Positions 51,882 through 60,384 of a DNA stretch of 64,000 bases are shown here, one piece after another. Positions within the stretch are counted from its first letter, which is position 1; each line of letters begins with the position of its first letter. The stretch lies in NCBI RefSeq assembly GCF_020615385.1, contig NZ_JAJAVB010000002.1, positions 546,265 to 610,264 on the forward strand. Reading direction: 5' to 3'. This DNA comes from Jiella soli (GTDB taxonomy: Bacteria; Pseudomonadota; Alphaproteobacteria; Rhizobiales; Rhizobiaceae). Below the pieces are notes generated by a model. It did not search any database. It saw only the letters and a program-made list of their open reading frames with translations, and was not told the origin of the DNA. Both the position numbers and the translations under genes were made by a program.

Positions 51882-52901
51882 ATGTTCGGACCGGCCGCTA
51901 TCGAGAACCTGCCGCCCTCGCCGATGGTGGCGAAGGTCGAATTCGACAGGGACGGAATCCATCACGGTTTCCTGCGCATGCCCTACAGTCGGGACGATTC
52001 CGCCTGGGGCTCGATCCTCATCCCGATCGCCGTCGCCAAGAACGGCGACGGTCCGACGGCGCTTCTGACCGGCGGCAATCACGGCGACGAATACGAAGGG
52101 CCGATCGCGCTGTTCGACCTCGCGCGATCGCTGAAGCTGGACCAGGTCTCCGGCCGGATCATCATCGTGCCGGCCCTGAACTATCCCGCGTTCCGGGCCG
52201 GCACGCGGACCTCGCCGATCGACAAGGGCAATCTCAACCGGTCCTTCCCGGGCCGGCCCTTCGGCAATCCGACGGAGAAGATCGCCGACTTCGTCACCCG
52301 CGACCTCCTGCCGATGGCCGACATCGTGCTCGACTATCATTCCGGCGGCAGGACTCTCGACTTCCTGCCCTTCGCCGCCGCGCACATCCTTGACGACAAG
52401 CGCCAGGAAGCGGCCTGCTTCGCCGCGGTCGAGGCGTTCGGCGCGCCCTATTCGGTGAAGATGCTGGAGATCGACGCGGTCGGCATGTTCGACACGACGG
52501 CCGAGACGATGGGCAAGGTGTTCGTCACCACCGAGCTCGGCGGCGGCGGCACGGCCTCGGCCCGCACGGCGCAAATCGCAAAGCGCGGTGCGCTGGGCGT
52601 CCTCAGGCATGCCGGCATCCTCAAGGGCGCGCCCGAGAAGCGGCCGACGAAATGGCTCGACATGCCGGGCGACGACTGCTTCACCTTCTCCGAGATCGAC
52701 GGGCTGATCGAGCCGCTGGTCGACCTCGGGGACGCGGTGGTGAAGGGGCAGCCGATCGCCTGCGCCCACCCGATCGATCGCACCGGCGTCGAGCCCTTCA
52801 CCTACACCGCCAAGATGGACGGCGTGCTTGCCGCCCGGCACTTCCCCGGCCTCGTCAAGGCCGGCGACTGTATCGCCGTCCTCGGCGTCCTGGAGACCTG
52901 A
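51882..52901 (+). CDS. doeB: N-alpha-acetyl-L-2,4-diaminobutyrate deacetylase DoeB (EutE)
   Basis: 339 residues of the succinylglutamate desuccinylase/aspartoacylase family. Zinc ligands are in GGNHGDEYEGP near residue 62 and in DYHSGGRTLDF, and the NLNRSFPG substrate-binding motif and a catalytic Glu in TTELGGGG are present. It removes acetate from N-alpha-acetyl-diaminobutyrate to give L-2,4-diaminobutyrate for DoeD. Last gene of the plus-strand ectoine operon, followed by a small hairpin. Confidence 0.95.
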   Translation: MFGPAAIENLPPSPMVAKVEFDRDGIHHGFLRMPYSRDDSAWGSILIPIAVAKNGDGPTALLTGGNHGDEYEGPIALFDLARSLKLDQVSGRIIIVPALNYPAFRAGTRTSPIDKGNLNRSFPGRPFGNPTEKIADFVTRDLLPMADIVLDYHSGGRTLDFLPFAAAHILDDKRQEAACFAAVEAFGAPYSVKMLEIDAVGMFDTTAETMGKVFVTTELGGGGTASARTAQIAKRGALGVLRHAGILKGAPEKRPTKWLDMPGDDCFTFSEIDGLIEPLVDLGDAVVKGQPIACAHPIDRTGVEPFTYTAKMDGVLAARHFPGLVKAGDCIAVLGVLET

Positions 52902-52914
52902 GGCTGGCGATCGC

Positions 52915-52934
52915 GCCGAGGCCAAGCCCTCGGC
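52915..52934. terminator. Short hairpin between doeB and the convergent cytochrome c gene
   Basis: GCCGAGG (52915-52921) and CCTCGGC (52928-52934) form a 7-bp stem with a 6-base loop in the 40-base gap between convergent genes. Placement suits a terminator, although no T-run follows. Confidence 0.5.
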
Positions 52935-52941
52935 CCGGGCC

Positions 52942-53253
52942 TCAGCGCAGGCTGGCGATATAGGCGACGAGTTCGCGGATCTCGCGCTGGGTCAGGTTGA
53001 TATCGGCCATGACCGGATGCGGGTTCGCCAGGAAGGCCGCGAGGGAATCGACGTTATTCCCCGTCTTCTTCGCGATGGCCATGAAGGTGAGGACGTCTGC
53101 GGTTCCCGTCTTCTGCTCCGGCCCGACGATGTGGCAGCCGGCGCACCAGCGTTCGGCGATCTTGCGACCGGCGGCTGCGTCGAGCGCCGTCTGCGCGTTT
53201 GCCGGAGCGAGGAACATGAACCCGGCGAGGAGTGCTGATATCGAGCGCTGCAT
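52942..53253 (-). CDS. Small periplasmic cytochrome c
   Basis: 103 residues: signal peptide ending APANA-Q near residue 20, one heme c site WCAGCH (Cys37, Cys40, His41), and a Met in NPHPVMADINLT that is the likely sixth ligand. This is a class I monoheme cytochrome c of the cyt c551/c552 kind, an electron carrier in the periplasm. No partner oxidase or dehydrogenase lies beside it. The next minus-strand gene upstream is 48 bases away. Confidence 0.92.
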   Translation of the reverse strand: MQRSISALLAGFMFLAPANAQTALDAAAGRKIAERWCAGCHIVGPEQKTGTADVLTFMAIAKKTGNNVDSLAAFLANPHPVMADINLTQREIRELVAYIASLR

Positions 53254-53301
53254 GGCTTCGTCCAGGATGTCAGGCGTTACGGAAAAGGGGCTTCCACCCC
53301 C

Positions 53302-53706
53302 TCAGGCGTTGCGGATGGCGTTGACGACGTCCTCCACCGGATGGGTAGTGAGGTCCTTCGCCAATTCCCCGACGATCCTCTCGGAGAGCTTCGCGTGGAA
53401 ATGCCGGCGCAGCTCGCCGAGGGTCCTCGGATCGGCGATCACCATGAGGTGCTCCAGCCCGCCCGAGAGAGCCCAGCGGTTCAGATAGTCCGCAGTCGCC
53501 GCCGCAAAGCCGTCCTCGCCACCACGATCGGAGTCCGGATTGGCCGAGCTGTGGCGGTGCCTCGCTCCCGATCCCGGATTGGACGCGGCGAGATGGGGAT
53601 CGTGCAGGGCGACGAGATCGACATGCGGCTCGGCGGCCCGGTTGCGGAAAAGCTTGAGGGTCGCGCCATCGGCGACCGCGACGACGGTACCAGTGGGAAG
53701 GATCAT
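53302..53706 (-). CDS. Host-attachment protein family (baeRF-like) protein
   Basis: 134 residues matching the small 'protein required for attachment to host cells' family: an N-terminal VVAVADGATLKLFRN, a middle low-complexity linker (SNPGSGARHRHSSANPDSD) and LEHLMVIADPRTLGELRRHF followed by AKDLTTHPVEDVVNAI. The fold is related to archaeal/eukaryotic release-factor domains; function is not established despite the name. It stands divergent from trxC across a 144-base gap. Confidence 0.85.
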   Translation of the reverse strand: MILPTGTVVAVADGATLKLFRNRAAEPHVDLVALHDPHLAASNPGSGARHRHSSANPDSDRGGEDGFAAATADYLNRWALSGGLEHLMVIADPRTLGELRRHFHAKLSERIVGELAKDLTTHPVEDVVNAIRNA

Positions 53707-53850
53707 GAATCGCTGCTCCGGTTCGGCGGTAAAATCCGCCCGTGCCCTGACAACACCACGGCGGAGCGGCCGCCGCCTTGCGTCAGATCAAGACGATCCG
53801 CGCCGCGGCACGGCATGATACCTGCGACGAGGCATGAACGGGGAAACCTA

Positions 53851-54297
53851 ATGAGCGAGACGCGCGTGGTCTGCACACGGTGCGGCGGCGTCAACAGGCT
53901 GCCGCCGGCGCGGCCGGCCGAAGGCGCCAAATGCGGCAAGTGCGGTGCCCGGCTGTTCGCCGATCACCCGGACGATGTCGACGGGGCCAATCTGGACCGC
54001 CAGATCGCCAAGGGGACGATCCCCGTCCTCGTCGACGTCTGGGCGCCCTGGTGCGGCCCCTGCCGCATGATGACCCCGGCCTTCGAGGCCGCTTCACAGC
54101 GTTTCGGCCCGAGGGTCCGCGCGGTGAAGCTCAATTCCGAGACCGAGCAGGCCGCCGCCGCGCGGCTCACCATCCGCAGCATTCCGACGATGATCCTGTT
54201 CCTCGGAGGGCGCGAGATCGGCCGGTCCTCCGGAGCCATGACGACCGGGCAGATCGTCGAATGGGTGAGCGCGCGACTGCCTGCAGCGGCAGCCTGA
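53851..54297 (+). CDS. trxC: Thioredoxin 2 (TrxC)
   Basis: 148 residues. An N-terminal zinc-binding extension has CTRC (Cys8, Cys11) and CGKC (Cys28, Cys31), then a thioredoxin domain with the active site WCGPC (Cys68, Cys71) and the cis-Pro in RSIPTMILF. The zinc extension separates TrxC from thioredoxin 1; it reduces cytoplasmic disulphides and responds to oxidative stress in E. coli. ATG at 53851 excludes a long in-frame upstream extension that is antisense to the neighbouring gene. Confidence 0.95.
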   Translation: MSETRVVCTRCGGVNRLPPARPAEGAKCGKCGARLFADHPDDVDGANLDRQIAKGTIPVLVDVWAPWCGPCRMMTPAFEAASQRFGPRVRAVKLNSETEQAAAARLTIRSIPTMILFLGGREIGRSSGAMTTGQIVEWVSARLPAAAA

Positions 54298-54316
54298 TTC
54301 AGCCGAGACGCGGCGG

Positions 54317-55498
54317 TCAGTCGCCGGCGATCGCCTTCAGGCAGTGCCGGGCGATCACCGTCTCCTCGTCGGTCGCGACGACGAGAACGGCAACCCTGCT
54401 CTCCGGCGCCGCGATCCGCTCGGCGCCGGCCGCATTGGCGGCCGGGTCGATCGCAACGCCGAGCCAGCTGAGCCGCTCGCAGATCGCCGCCCGCACGGAG
54501 GGCGAATGCTCGCCGATGCCGCCGCTGAAGACGAGGGCGTCGAGCCCCCTCAGGCTGTTCGCCATCGCCGCGGTCTCGCGCGAAGCCCGGAAGGCGAAGA
54601 GATCCAGCGCCTCCCTGGCGCGCGGATCCCCGCTTTCGGAGAGCTTGCGCACGTCGCCTGAAATCTCCGAGACGCCGAGAAGGCCGGACTGGTGATAGAG
54701 AAGGTCCTCCAGATCGTCCGTATCCAATCCGTGGACGCTCTGGAGGTAAAGGAGGACGCCCGGATCGATCGCACCGCAGCGCGTGCCCATGACGAGGCCG
54801 TCCAACGCGGAAAATCCCATCGTCGTGTCGACGCTCCGGCCGTTCCGCATGGCGCAGAGGCTGGCGCCGTTGCCGAGATGGGCGACCACGATCCGGCCGC
54901 CCGCAAGCTCGGGCGCCGCCGCGGCGATCCGCCCGGCGATATACTCGTAGGAAAGGCCGTGGAAGCCGTATTTGCGCAGGCCCTCCGCCTCGAAGCGCCG
55001 CGGGATGGCGTAGCGGCTGACCGGCGGCTCCAGATGGTGGTGAAAGGCCGTATCGAAGCAGGCGACCTGGCTGAGGTCCGGCCTTTGCCGCCGCATCTCG
55101 TGGATCGGCTCCAGCCCGCGCGGCTGATGCAGCGGCGCGAGCGGCGTCAGCTTCCCGAGCGCTGCGAGCACATCGTCGTCGATCAGGAGCGGCTCGCTGA
55201 AGTCCGGTCCGCCATGGACGATGCGGTGCCCTACGGCAAGGAGTGTGCGCCCGTCCAGCCGCGCCTCGATCGCCGAAAACAGGGCGGCGAAGAGCTGTTC
55301 GAGCCGCCGCTCCTCGGATGCGCCGGCATCGAGCCGAATCGGCTCCTCCTCTCCGGAGACCGACAGCGAGGGAGCCTCGCCGGTATCGTCGATCAGTCCC
55401 TTGGCGACGAGGCTCGGCTCGCCCTCTCCCTTCACCTCGAAGAGGGCGAACTTGATGCTCGATGAGCCGGCATTGATGGTCAGGACGGCGAACGTCAT
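54317..55498 (-). CDS. ackA: Acetate kinase AckA
   Basis: 393 residues with the acetate/propionate kinase signatures: TINAGSSSIKFALF at the N-terminus, HRIVHGG near residue 88, ACFDTAFHH near residue 145, GFHGLSYEY, VAHLGNGASLCA and VFSGGIGEHS. It makes acetate and ATP from acetyl-phosphate. It follows the phosphoketolase gene by 48 bases on the same strand, forming the standard xfp-ackA module that turns xylulose-5-phosphate or fructose-6-phosphate into acetyl-phosphate and then ATP. Confidence 0.95.
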   Translation of the reverse strand: MTFAVLTINAGSSSIKFALFEVKGEGEPSLVAKGLIDDTGEAPSLSVSGEEEPIRLDAGASEERRLEQLFAALFSAIEARLDGRTLLAVGHRIVHGGPDFSEPLLIDDDVLAALGKLTPLAPLHQPRGLEPIHEMRRQRPDLSQVACFDTAFHHHLEPPVSRYAIPRRFEAEGLRKYGFHGLSYEYIAGRIAAAAPELAGGRIVVAHLGNGASLCAMRNGRSVDTTMGFSALDGLVMGTRCGAIDPGVLLYLQSVHGLDTDDLEDLLYHQSGLLGVSEISGDVRKLSESGDPRAREALDLFAFRASRETAAMANSLRGLDALVFSGGIGEHSPSVRAAICERLSWLGVAIDPAANAAGAERIAAPESRVAVLVVATDEETVIARHCLKAIAGD

Positions 55499-55546
55499 CG
55501 CGCTTCCTTCAAGAGCGGGACCCTTCAAGAACGGCCCGGACCCGTT

Positions 55547-57964
55547 TCAGTCGCCGGCCCTTGCCGCCGTGCCGTAGGGCCAGCTCCACTCGCGGATCTC
55601 CGGCAGGTCCTCGCCGTGCTCGCAGATATAGGTCCGGTGGCCGGCAAGGCGCCTGCGCAGTTCCGCCACGGCCGCACGCCCGGCCTCGCCCTGGTCCGGA
55701 AGCCGGTTGATCGCCTCCAGCGCCAGATGGAAACGGTCGAGCTCGTTCATGACCACCATGTCGAAGGGCGTCGTCGTCGTCCCCTCCTCCTGATAGCCGC
55801 GGACATGGATGTTGCGGTGGTTGGTCCGCTTGTAGGTCAGGCGGTGGATGAGCATCGGATAGCCGTGATAGGCGAAGACCACGGGCTTGTCGGTGGTGAA
55901 CAGCGCATCGAACCGGTCGTCCGGCAGGCCGTGCGGATGCTGCTCCGGCGCCTGCAGCGCCATCAGGTCGACGACGTTGACGAGCCGCGTCTTCACCTCC
56001 GGCAGAAGCTCGCGCAGGAGCCCTGCCGCGGCGACCGCTTCAAGCGTCGGCACGTCGCCGGCGCAGGCCAGCACCAAGTCCGGCTCCTCGCTGCTGTCGG
56101 CCGTCCCAGCCCAGTCCCAGATGCCGGCACCGGCCGCGCAATGGGACTTCGCCTCCTCCATAGTCAGCCATTGCGGCGCCGGCTGCTTGCCGGCGACGAT
56201 GACGTTGATGCGGTCGTAGGTCGCCAGGCAATGGTCGGCGACATAGAGCAGCGAATTGGCGTCGGGCGGGAAGTAGATCCGCACCACGTCGGCCTTCTTG
56301 TTGGCGACGTGGTCTACGAAGCCCGGATCCTGATGGCTGAAGCCGTTGTGGTCCTGCCGCCAGACATGCGAGGTCAGGAGGTAGTTCAGCGAGGACACCG
56401 GCGCCCGCCACTCCAGCTGCCGCGTCACCTTCAGCCATTTGGCGTGCTGGTTGAACATCGAATCGATGATGTGGATGAAGGCCTCGTAGCAGGAGAAGAG
56501 GCCGTGGCGGCCGGTGAGGAGATACCCCTCCAGCCAGCCCTGGCAGAGATGCTCGCTGAGGATCTCCATCACCCGCCCGTCCTGGGAAAGCGACACGTCA
56601 TAGGGCTCGATACCCGCCATCCACACGCGATCAGTCGTCCCGAAGACCGGGTCGAGGCGGTTGGAGGCGGTCTCGTCGGGTCCGACCAGCCGGAAGTTCT
56701 TCGTTTCGGCGTTGAGCTTGAAGACGTCTTCCAGATAGCGGCCGAGGGTGCGCGTCGCCTCGGCGACCGTCCTGCCCGGCTCCGGCACGTCGATGGCGTG
56801 CGCGTCGATCGACGGCTGCTGCAGTTCCTTCCGCAACATGCCGCCATTGGCATGAGGATTGGCACCCATCCGGCGCTCGCCACTCGGCGCGAGCGCGGCG
56901 AGTTCGGGCCTCAACCGCCCGGTCTCGTCGAACAGCGCCTCCGGCTCATAGCTCTTCATCCAGTCTTCGAGGATGATGCGATGATCCGCATCGCCCCGGG
57001 CATTGGCGACCGGCACCTGATGGGCGCGCCAGAAGCCCTCGACCTTCTTGCCGTCGACCTCCTTTGGGCCGGTCCAGCCCTTGGGGCTCCTGAGGATGAT
57101 CATCGGCCAGCGCGGCCGGTCGCTCGCGCCGCCCGTGCGGTGCGTCTCCTGGATCGCCGCGATCCGGTCGAAGGCCTGGTCGAGTGCGGCCGCCATCTTG
57201 CGGTGCATCGGCCGGGGATCCTCGCCCTCGACGAAGATCGGCTCGTAGCCATAGCCGACGAAGAGGTCCTTCAGCTCCTCCTCGCTGATCCGCGCGAGCA
57301 CGGTCGGATTGGCGATCTTGTAGCCGTTGAGATGGAGGATCGGCAGGACGGCGCCGTCGCGGGCGGGATTGAGGAACTTGTTGGAATGCCAGGAGGCGGC
57401 CAGCGCGCCGGTCTCCGCCTCGCCGTCGCCGACGACGCAGGCGACGACGAGGTCCGGATTGTCGAACGCCGCGCCATAGGCATGGACGAGCGCATAGCCG
57501 AGTTCGCCGCCCTCATGGATCGAGCCCGGCGTCTCCGGCGCCGCATGGCTCGGAATGCCGCCAGGGAAGGAGAACTGGCGGAACAGCTTCCTCATCCCCT
57601 CGGCATCTTCGGAGATCTCGGGATAGATCTCGCTATAGGTGCCTTCGAGCCAGGTGTTCGCGACCATTCCGGGGCCGCCATGGCCGGGGCCGCAGATATA
57701 GAGGACAGACGCGTCGCGGGCTTTGATCACCCGGTTGAGGTGGGCATAGATGAAGTTCAGCCCCGGCGTCGTGCCCCAGTGGCCGAGCAGCCGCGGCTTG
57801 ACGTGCTCCGCCTTGAGCGGCTCGCGCAGCAGCGGATTGTCGAGCAGGTAGATCTGTCCGACAGAGAGATAGTTCGCCGCGCGCCAGTAGCGGTCGAGAA
57901 GCTGCAGCTCCTCATCGCCGAGCGCCTGCGCCGTCGCTTCGGACACGGAACCAGTTCGCGTCAT
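55547..57964 (-). CDS. xfp: Phosphoketolase (XFP; xylulose-5-phosphate/fructose-6-phosphate)
   Basis: 805 residues, normal length for bacterial phosphoketolase. Thiamine-diphosphate binding is marked by [20 protein letters not shown] near residue 175; [14 protein letters not shown] and the C-terminal [24 protein letters not shown] are characteristic of the family. It cleaves ketose phosphates to acetyl-phosphate plus glyceraldehyde-3- or erythrose-4-phosphate. It feeds AckA downstream and could process pentose phosphates from other sugars. An APH-AAA fusion kinase gene lies 63 bases upstream on the same strand. Confidence 0.96.
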   Translation of the reverse strand: MTRTGSVSEATAQALGDEELQLLDRYWRAANYLSVGQIYLLDNPLLREPLKAEHVKPRLLGHWGTTPGLNFIYAHLNRVIKARDASVLYICGPGHGGPGMVANTWLEGTYSEIYPEISEDAEGMRKLFRQFSFPGGIPSHAAPETPGSIHEGGELGYALVHAYGAAFDNPDLVVACVVGDGEAETGALAASWHSNKFLNPARDGAVLPILHLNGYKIANPTVLARISEEELKDLFVGYGYEPIFVEGEDPRPMHRKMAAALDQAFDRIAAIQETHRTGGASDRPRWPMIILRSPKGWTGPKEVDGKKVEGFWRAHQVPVANARGDADHRIILEDWMKSYEPEALFDETGRLRPELAALAPSGERRMGANPHANGGMLRKELQQPSIDAHAIDVPEPGRTVAEATRTLGRYLEDVFKLNAETKNFRLVGPDETASNRLDPVFGTTDRVWMAGIEPYDVSLSQDGRVMEILSEHLCQGWLEGYLLTGRHGLFSCYEAFIHIIDSMFNQHAKWLKVTRQLEWRAPVSSLNYLLTSHVWRQDHNGFSHQDPGFVDHVANKKADVVRIYFPPDANSLLYVADHCLATYDRINVIVAGKQPAPQWLTMEEAKSHCAAGAGIWDWAGTADSSEEPDLVLACAGDVPTLEAVAAAGLLRELLPEVKTRLVNVVDLMALQAPEQHPHGLPDDRFDALFTTDKPVVFAYHGYPMLIHRLTYKRTNHRNIHVRGYQEEGTTTTPFDMVVMNELDRFHLALEAINRLPDQGEAGRAAVAELRRRLAGHRTYICEHGEDLPEIREWSWPYGTAARAGD

Positions 57965-58027
57965 GCCGTTCTCCTCGTTTCCTTGCGCGGTTGAAACACC
58001 GGCCGCGCCCGGCGACCTTGATCGCGG

Positions 58028-59626
58028 TCAACGTTCACCCGGCTCACTCTGAAGTTCGCGTGGGGGCGACGTATCGTCGCCGGCCTCGCATCGTGCGGCT
58101 CGCTCGGCAAGGACGGCGCCAGCGCGTGCAGCCACCGCCTCCGGATCACCCTCGCCCGGCACGATCGTCCAGTCGAGCGAGCCGTGGTCGCGCGCCAGCT
58201 GACGGCGGACCACCGCCTCGGTCGCGTCGGAGGGATCGCCCCTGCGCTTTCCGACGCGGCGCAAAAGCTCCTCGGCAGGCACGTCGAGCCAGAGCCCGTG
58301 GAAGGACGTGGCGGCTGTCCGCGCGACGGCGGCCATGCGGTCGCGATCGTCCTTGCGCTCGAAGGTCGCGTCGGCAACGACGGCATGCCCAAAGCCTAGG
58401 ATGGCGGCGCTCGCCTCGGCGAGCCGATCGTAAACCCGCGCGGTGACCTCCGGCGCATAGGCTTCGGCCGCAAGCCGCGTGTCTGGCGACACGCCGAACA
58501 AACGCTTGCGCAGCCTGTCGCTCGACACCGTCCGGGCGCCGGGAACGGGTCCGATGCCGGCGGCGAGCCTGGCCGCGACCGTCGACTTGCCGGAACCGGA
58601 CAGGCCGCCCACGGCGACGAGCCGCGCCTCCCGCGGGCGAAGGAGATCGACGGCGAGGTCGAAATAGCTCCGCGCCGCCGCAGCAAGCTCCTCGCCGTTC
58701 TCGTCCGCCCCTTCCGCCGCCGTCGCGCCGACATGCGCCCGCACGGCAGCACGCACCGCCATGAAGAAGGGCAGCGCCGGCAGCCCGGCCTCGTCGCCCG
58801 TCAGGTCAAGATAGCGGTTCAAGACGAGATTGGCGAAGTCCGGCAGGTCGCGATGCCACAGATCCATCAGGAGGAAGGCGAGATCGTAGAGGACGTCCGT
58901 TGTCCCGAGGGTCTCGTCGAATTCCAGGCAGTCGAACAGCACCGGCTCGCCGTTCACAAGACAGATGTTGCGAAGATGGAGATCGCCATGGCCGCGCCGG
59001 ACTAGGCCTTCCCCGGCGCGACGATCCAGGAGAGGCGCAAAACGGGCGAGTTCGGCCCGAAAGGCGGCGTTGAAACGGCGGGTCTCCGCCTCGCCGAAAA
59101 GCTCGGTAGTCGCCAGCGCCGCCTCGTTGACGTCGAGGACGACCGCCATCCGCCGGGCTCCGCCGCTCCGGTCCTGCGGCGGCAGGGACGCATGGAAGGA
59201 CGCGATGGAGGCGCCGAGCCGCGCCATCAGCGGCTCCGTCAGCGCGCCATCTTCCGCCATGCGATCAAGAAGCGTCGTCTCGTCGAATCGATGCATGACG
59301 ACGACCGCGTCCACGAGCTTTCCCGCACCGTCGAGCTTCAGGGCGCCGTCATCCTCCAGCGTGACACGGTGGACGCCGCGATAGAGCTGCGGAGCGGTGC
59401 GGCGATTGAGTTCCAGTTCGCGTTCGCAGGCGGCCAGCCGCAGTTCCGGCGTCGAGAAGTCGACATAGGGGAGACGGACCGGCCGCTTCAGCTTGAGTGC
59501 CGTTTCGCCGCCGAGAAGCAGCAGCGAGATATGCGTCGTGACCGTCTCGATCGCCTGGCGATCGTCTCCTTCGAAGCAGGACGTCTTCAAGAGGCGGACG
59601 ACCCCCTGGTCGGGCATGTCGGTCAT
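58028..59626 (-). CDS. APH-like kinase fused to AAA/P-loop kinase (COG2187-COG0645 type)
   Basis: 532 residues. The N-terminal 320 are an aminoglycoside-phosphotransferase-like kinase with the ATP Lys region ETALKLKRPVRLPYVD and the catalytic loop RRGHGDLHLRNICL near residue 213, then LFDCLEFDE. The C-terminus, from about residue 340, is a small P-loop kinase with Walker A GGLSGSGKST. ATG at 59626 follows GGGAG by 6 bases. Such fusions are widespread; their substrates are unknown to me and they are not proven resistance genes. It probably shares a transcript with xfp-ackA. Confidence 0.88.
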   Translation of the reverse strand: MTDMPDQGVVRLLKTSCFEGDDRQAIETVTTHISLLLLGGETALKLKRPVRLPYVDFSTPELRLAACERELELNRRTAPQLYRGVHRVTLEDDGALKLDGAGKLVDAVVVMHRFDETTLLDRMAEDGALTEPLMARLGASIASFHASLPPQDRSGGARRMAVVLDVNEAALATTELFGEAETRRFNAAFRAELARFAPLLDRRAGEGLVRRGHGDLHLRNICLVNGEPVLFDCLEFDETLGTTDVLYDLAFLLMDLWHRDLPDFANLVLNRYLDLTGDEAGLPALPFFMAVRAAVRAHVGATAAEGADENGEELAAAARSYFDLAVDLLRPREARLVAVGGLSGSGKSTVAARLAAGIGPVPGARTVSSDRLRKRLFGVSPDTRLAAEAYAPEVTARVYDRLAEASAAILGFGHAVVADATFERKDDRDRMAAVARTAATSFHGLWLDVPAEELLRRVGKRRGDPSDATEAVVRRQLARDHGSLDWTIVPGEGDPEAVAARAGAVLAERAARCEAGDDTSPPRELQSEPGER

Positions 59627-59800
59627 GGTGCGCTCCCATAGGGTCACCGTCGTCAACGCGGCTCCCTGCCTCTGGTTCGCACCGCCGGGACGCTTTTCCG
59701 AGCGCATCCTATGCGTGACTGACGATATCGCCTTGATCGGCATCAAGGTCGAAGGCGGCCCCCCGGCTATCCTGTTGAACAAACGCAAGGGGGGACCGGA

Positions 59801-60145
59801 ATGCGCATGCCGATAGTTTCGATGAGCCTGCGACTGGCGGCCGTCACCGCCTGTCTGGCCTTCCCAGGCTCGCCCGGCCACGCGCAGCAGGCATTCGCCG
59901 GGGACGCCGGCCACGCGCTCATCGAGAGGCATTGCGCGCGGTGCCACGCCGTCGGTTCCACCGGGGAGAGCCCGCATCCCGACGCGCCGCCCTTCCGCAC
60001 CCTGTCGCGGCGATATCCCGTCTCACAACTCAGCGAGGCGCTGGTCGAGGGCTTGCTGACCGGCCATCCGGACATGCCGGAATTCGTCTTCTCGCCCACC
60101 GAGGCCGCGTCGATCATCGCCTATCTGCAGAGCATTCAGGAGTGA
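59801..60145 (+). CDS. Small periplasmic cytochrome c
   Basis: 114 residues: signal peptide (LAAVTACLAFPGSPGHA, cleaved near residue 28), heme site CARCH (Cys45, Cys48, His49) and a probable axial Met in GHPDMPEF. It is a second monoheme class I cytochrome c in this part of the window, distinct from the one at 52942-53253. It stands alone, divergent from the APH-AAA gene (174-base gap). The redox partner is unknown. Confidence 0.92.
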   Translation: MRMPIVSMSLRLAAVTACLAFPGSPGHAQQAFAGDAGHALIERHCARCHAVGSTGESPHPDAPPFRTLSRRYPVSQLSEALVEGLLTGHPDMPEFVFSPTEAASIIAYLQSIQE

Positions 60146-60384
60146 TCGGCACGGGCGAAGCGTATTGACGGCGGGCGCAGGCATCCCGGCATCACTCGAC
60201 GAGCCTCTTCGGACCTGCATACGAACTCGCCCCTGGGAAGGCCGGTGCTGTGGCAGGGCTGCACCGCAGCGCCACAATCGCCAAACGGAAATGAAGAAGC
60301 GGATGGTTGGACCAGGCCGGCCGATTGACTCTCGACCGGCCGCAACGGATGCATTGTCCAACGTCTTCTGCATCACCGTCACAA

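Noticed and set aside
58028-59626. Antibiotic-resistance phosphotransferase
   Set aside because: The fusion to a P-loop kinase is a widespread housekeeping-type architecture; nothing suggests a mobile resistance gene.
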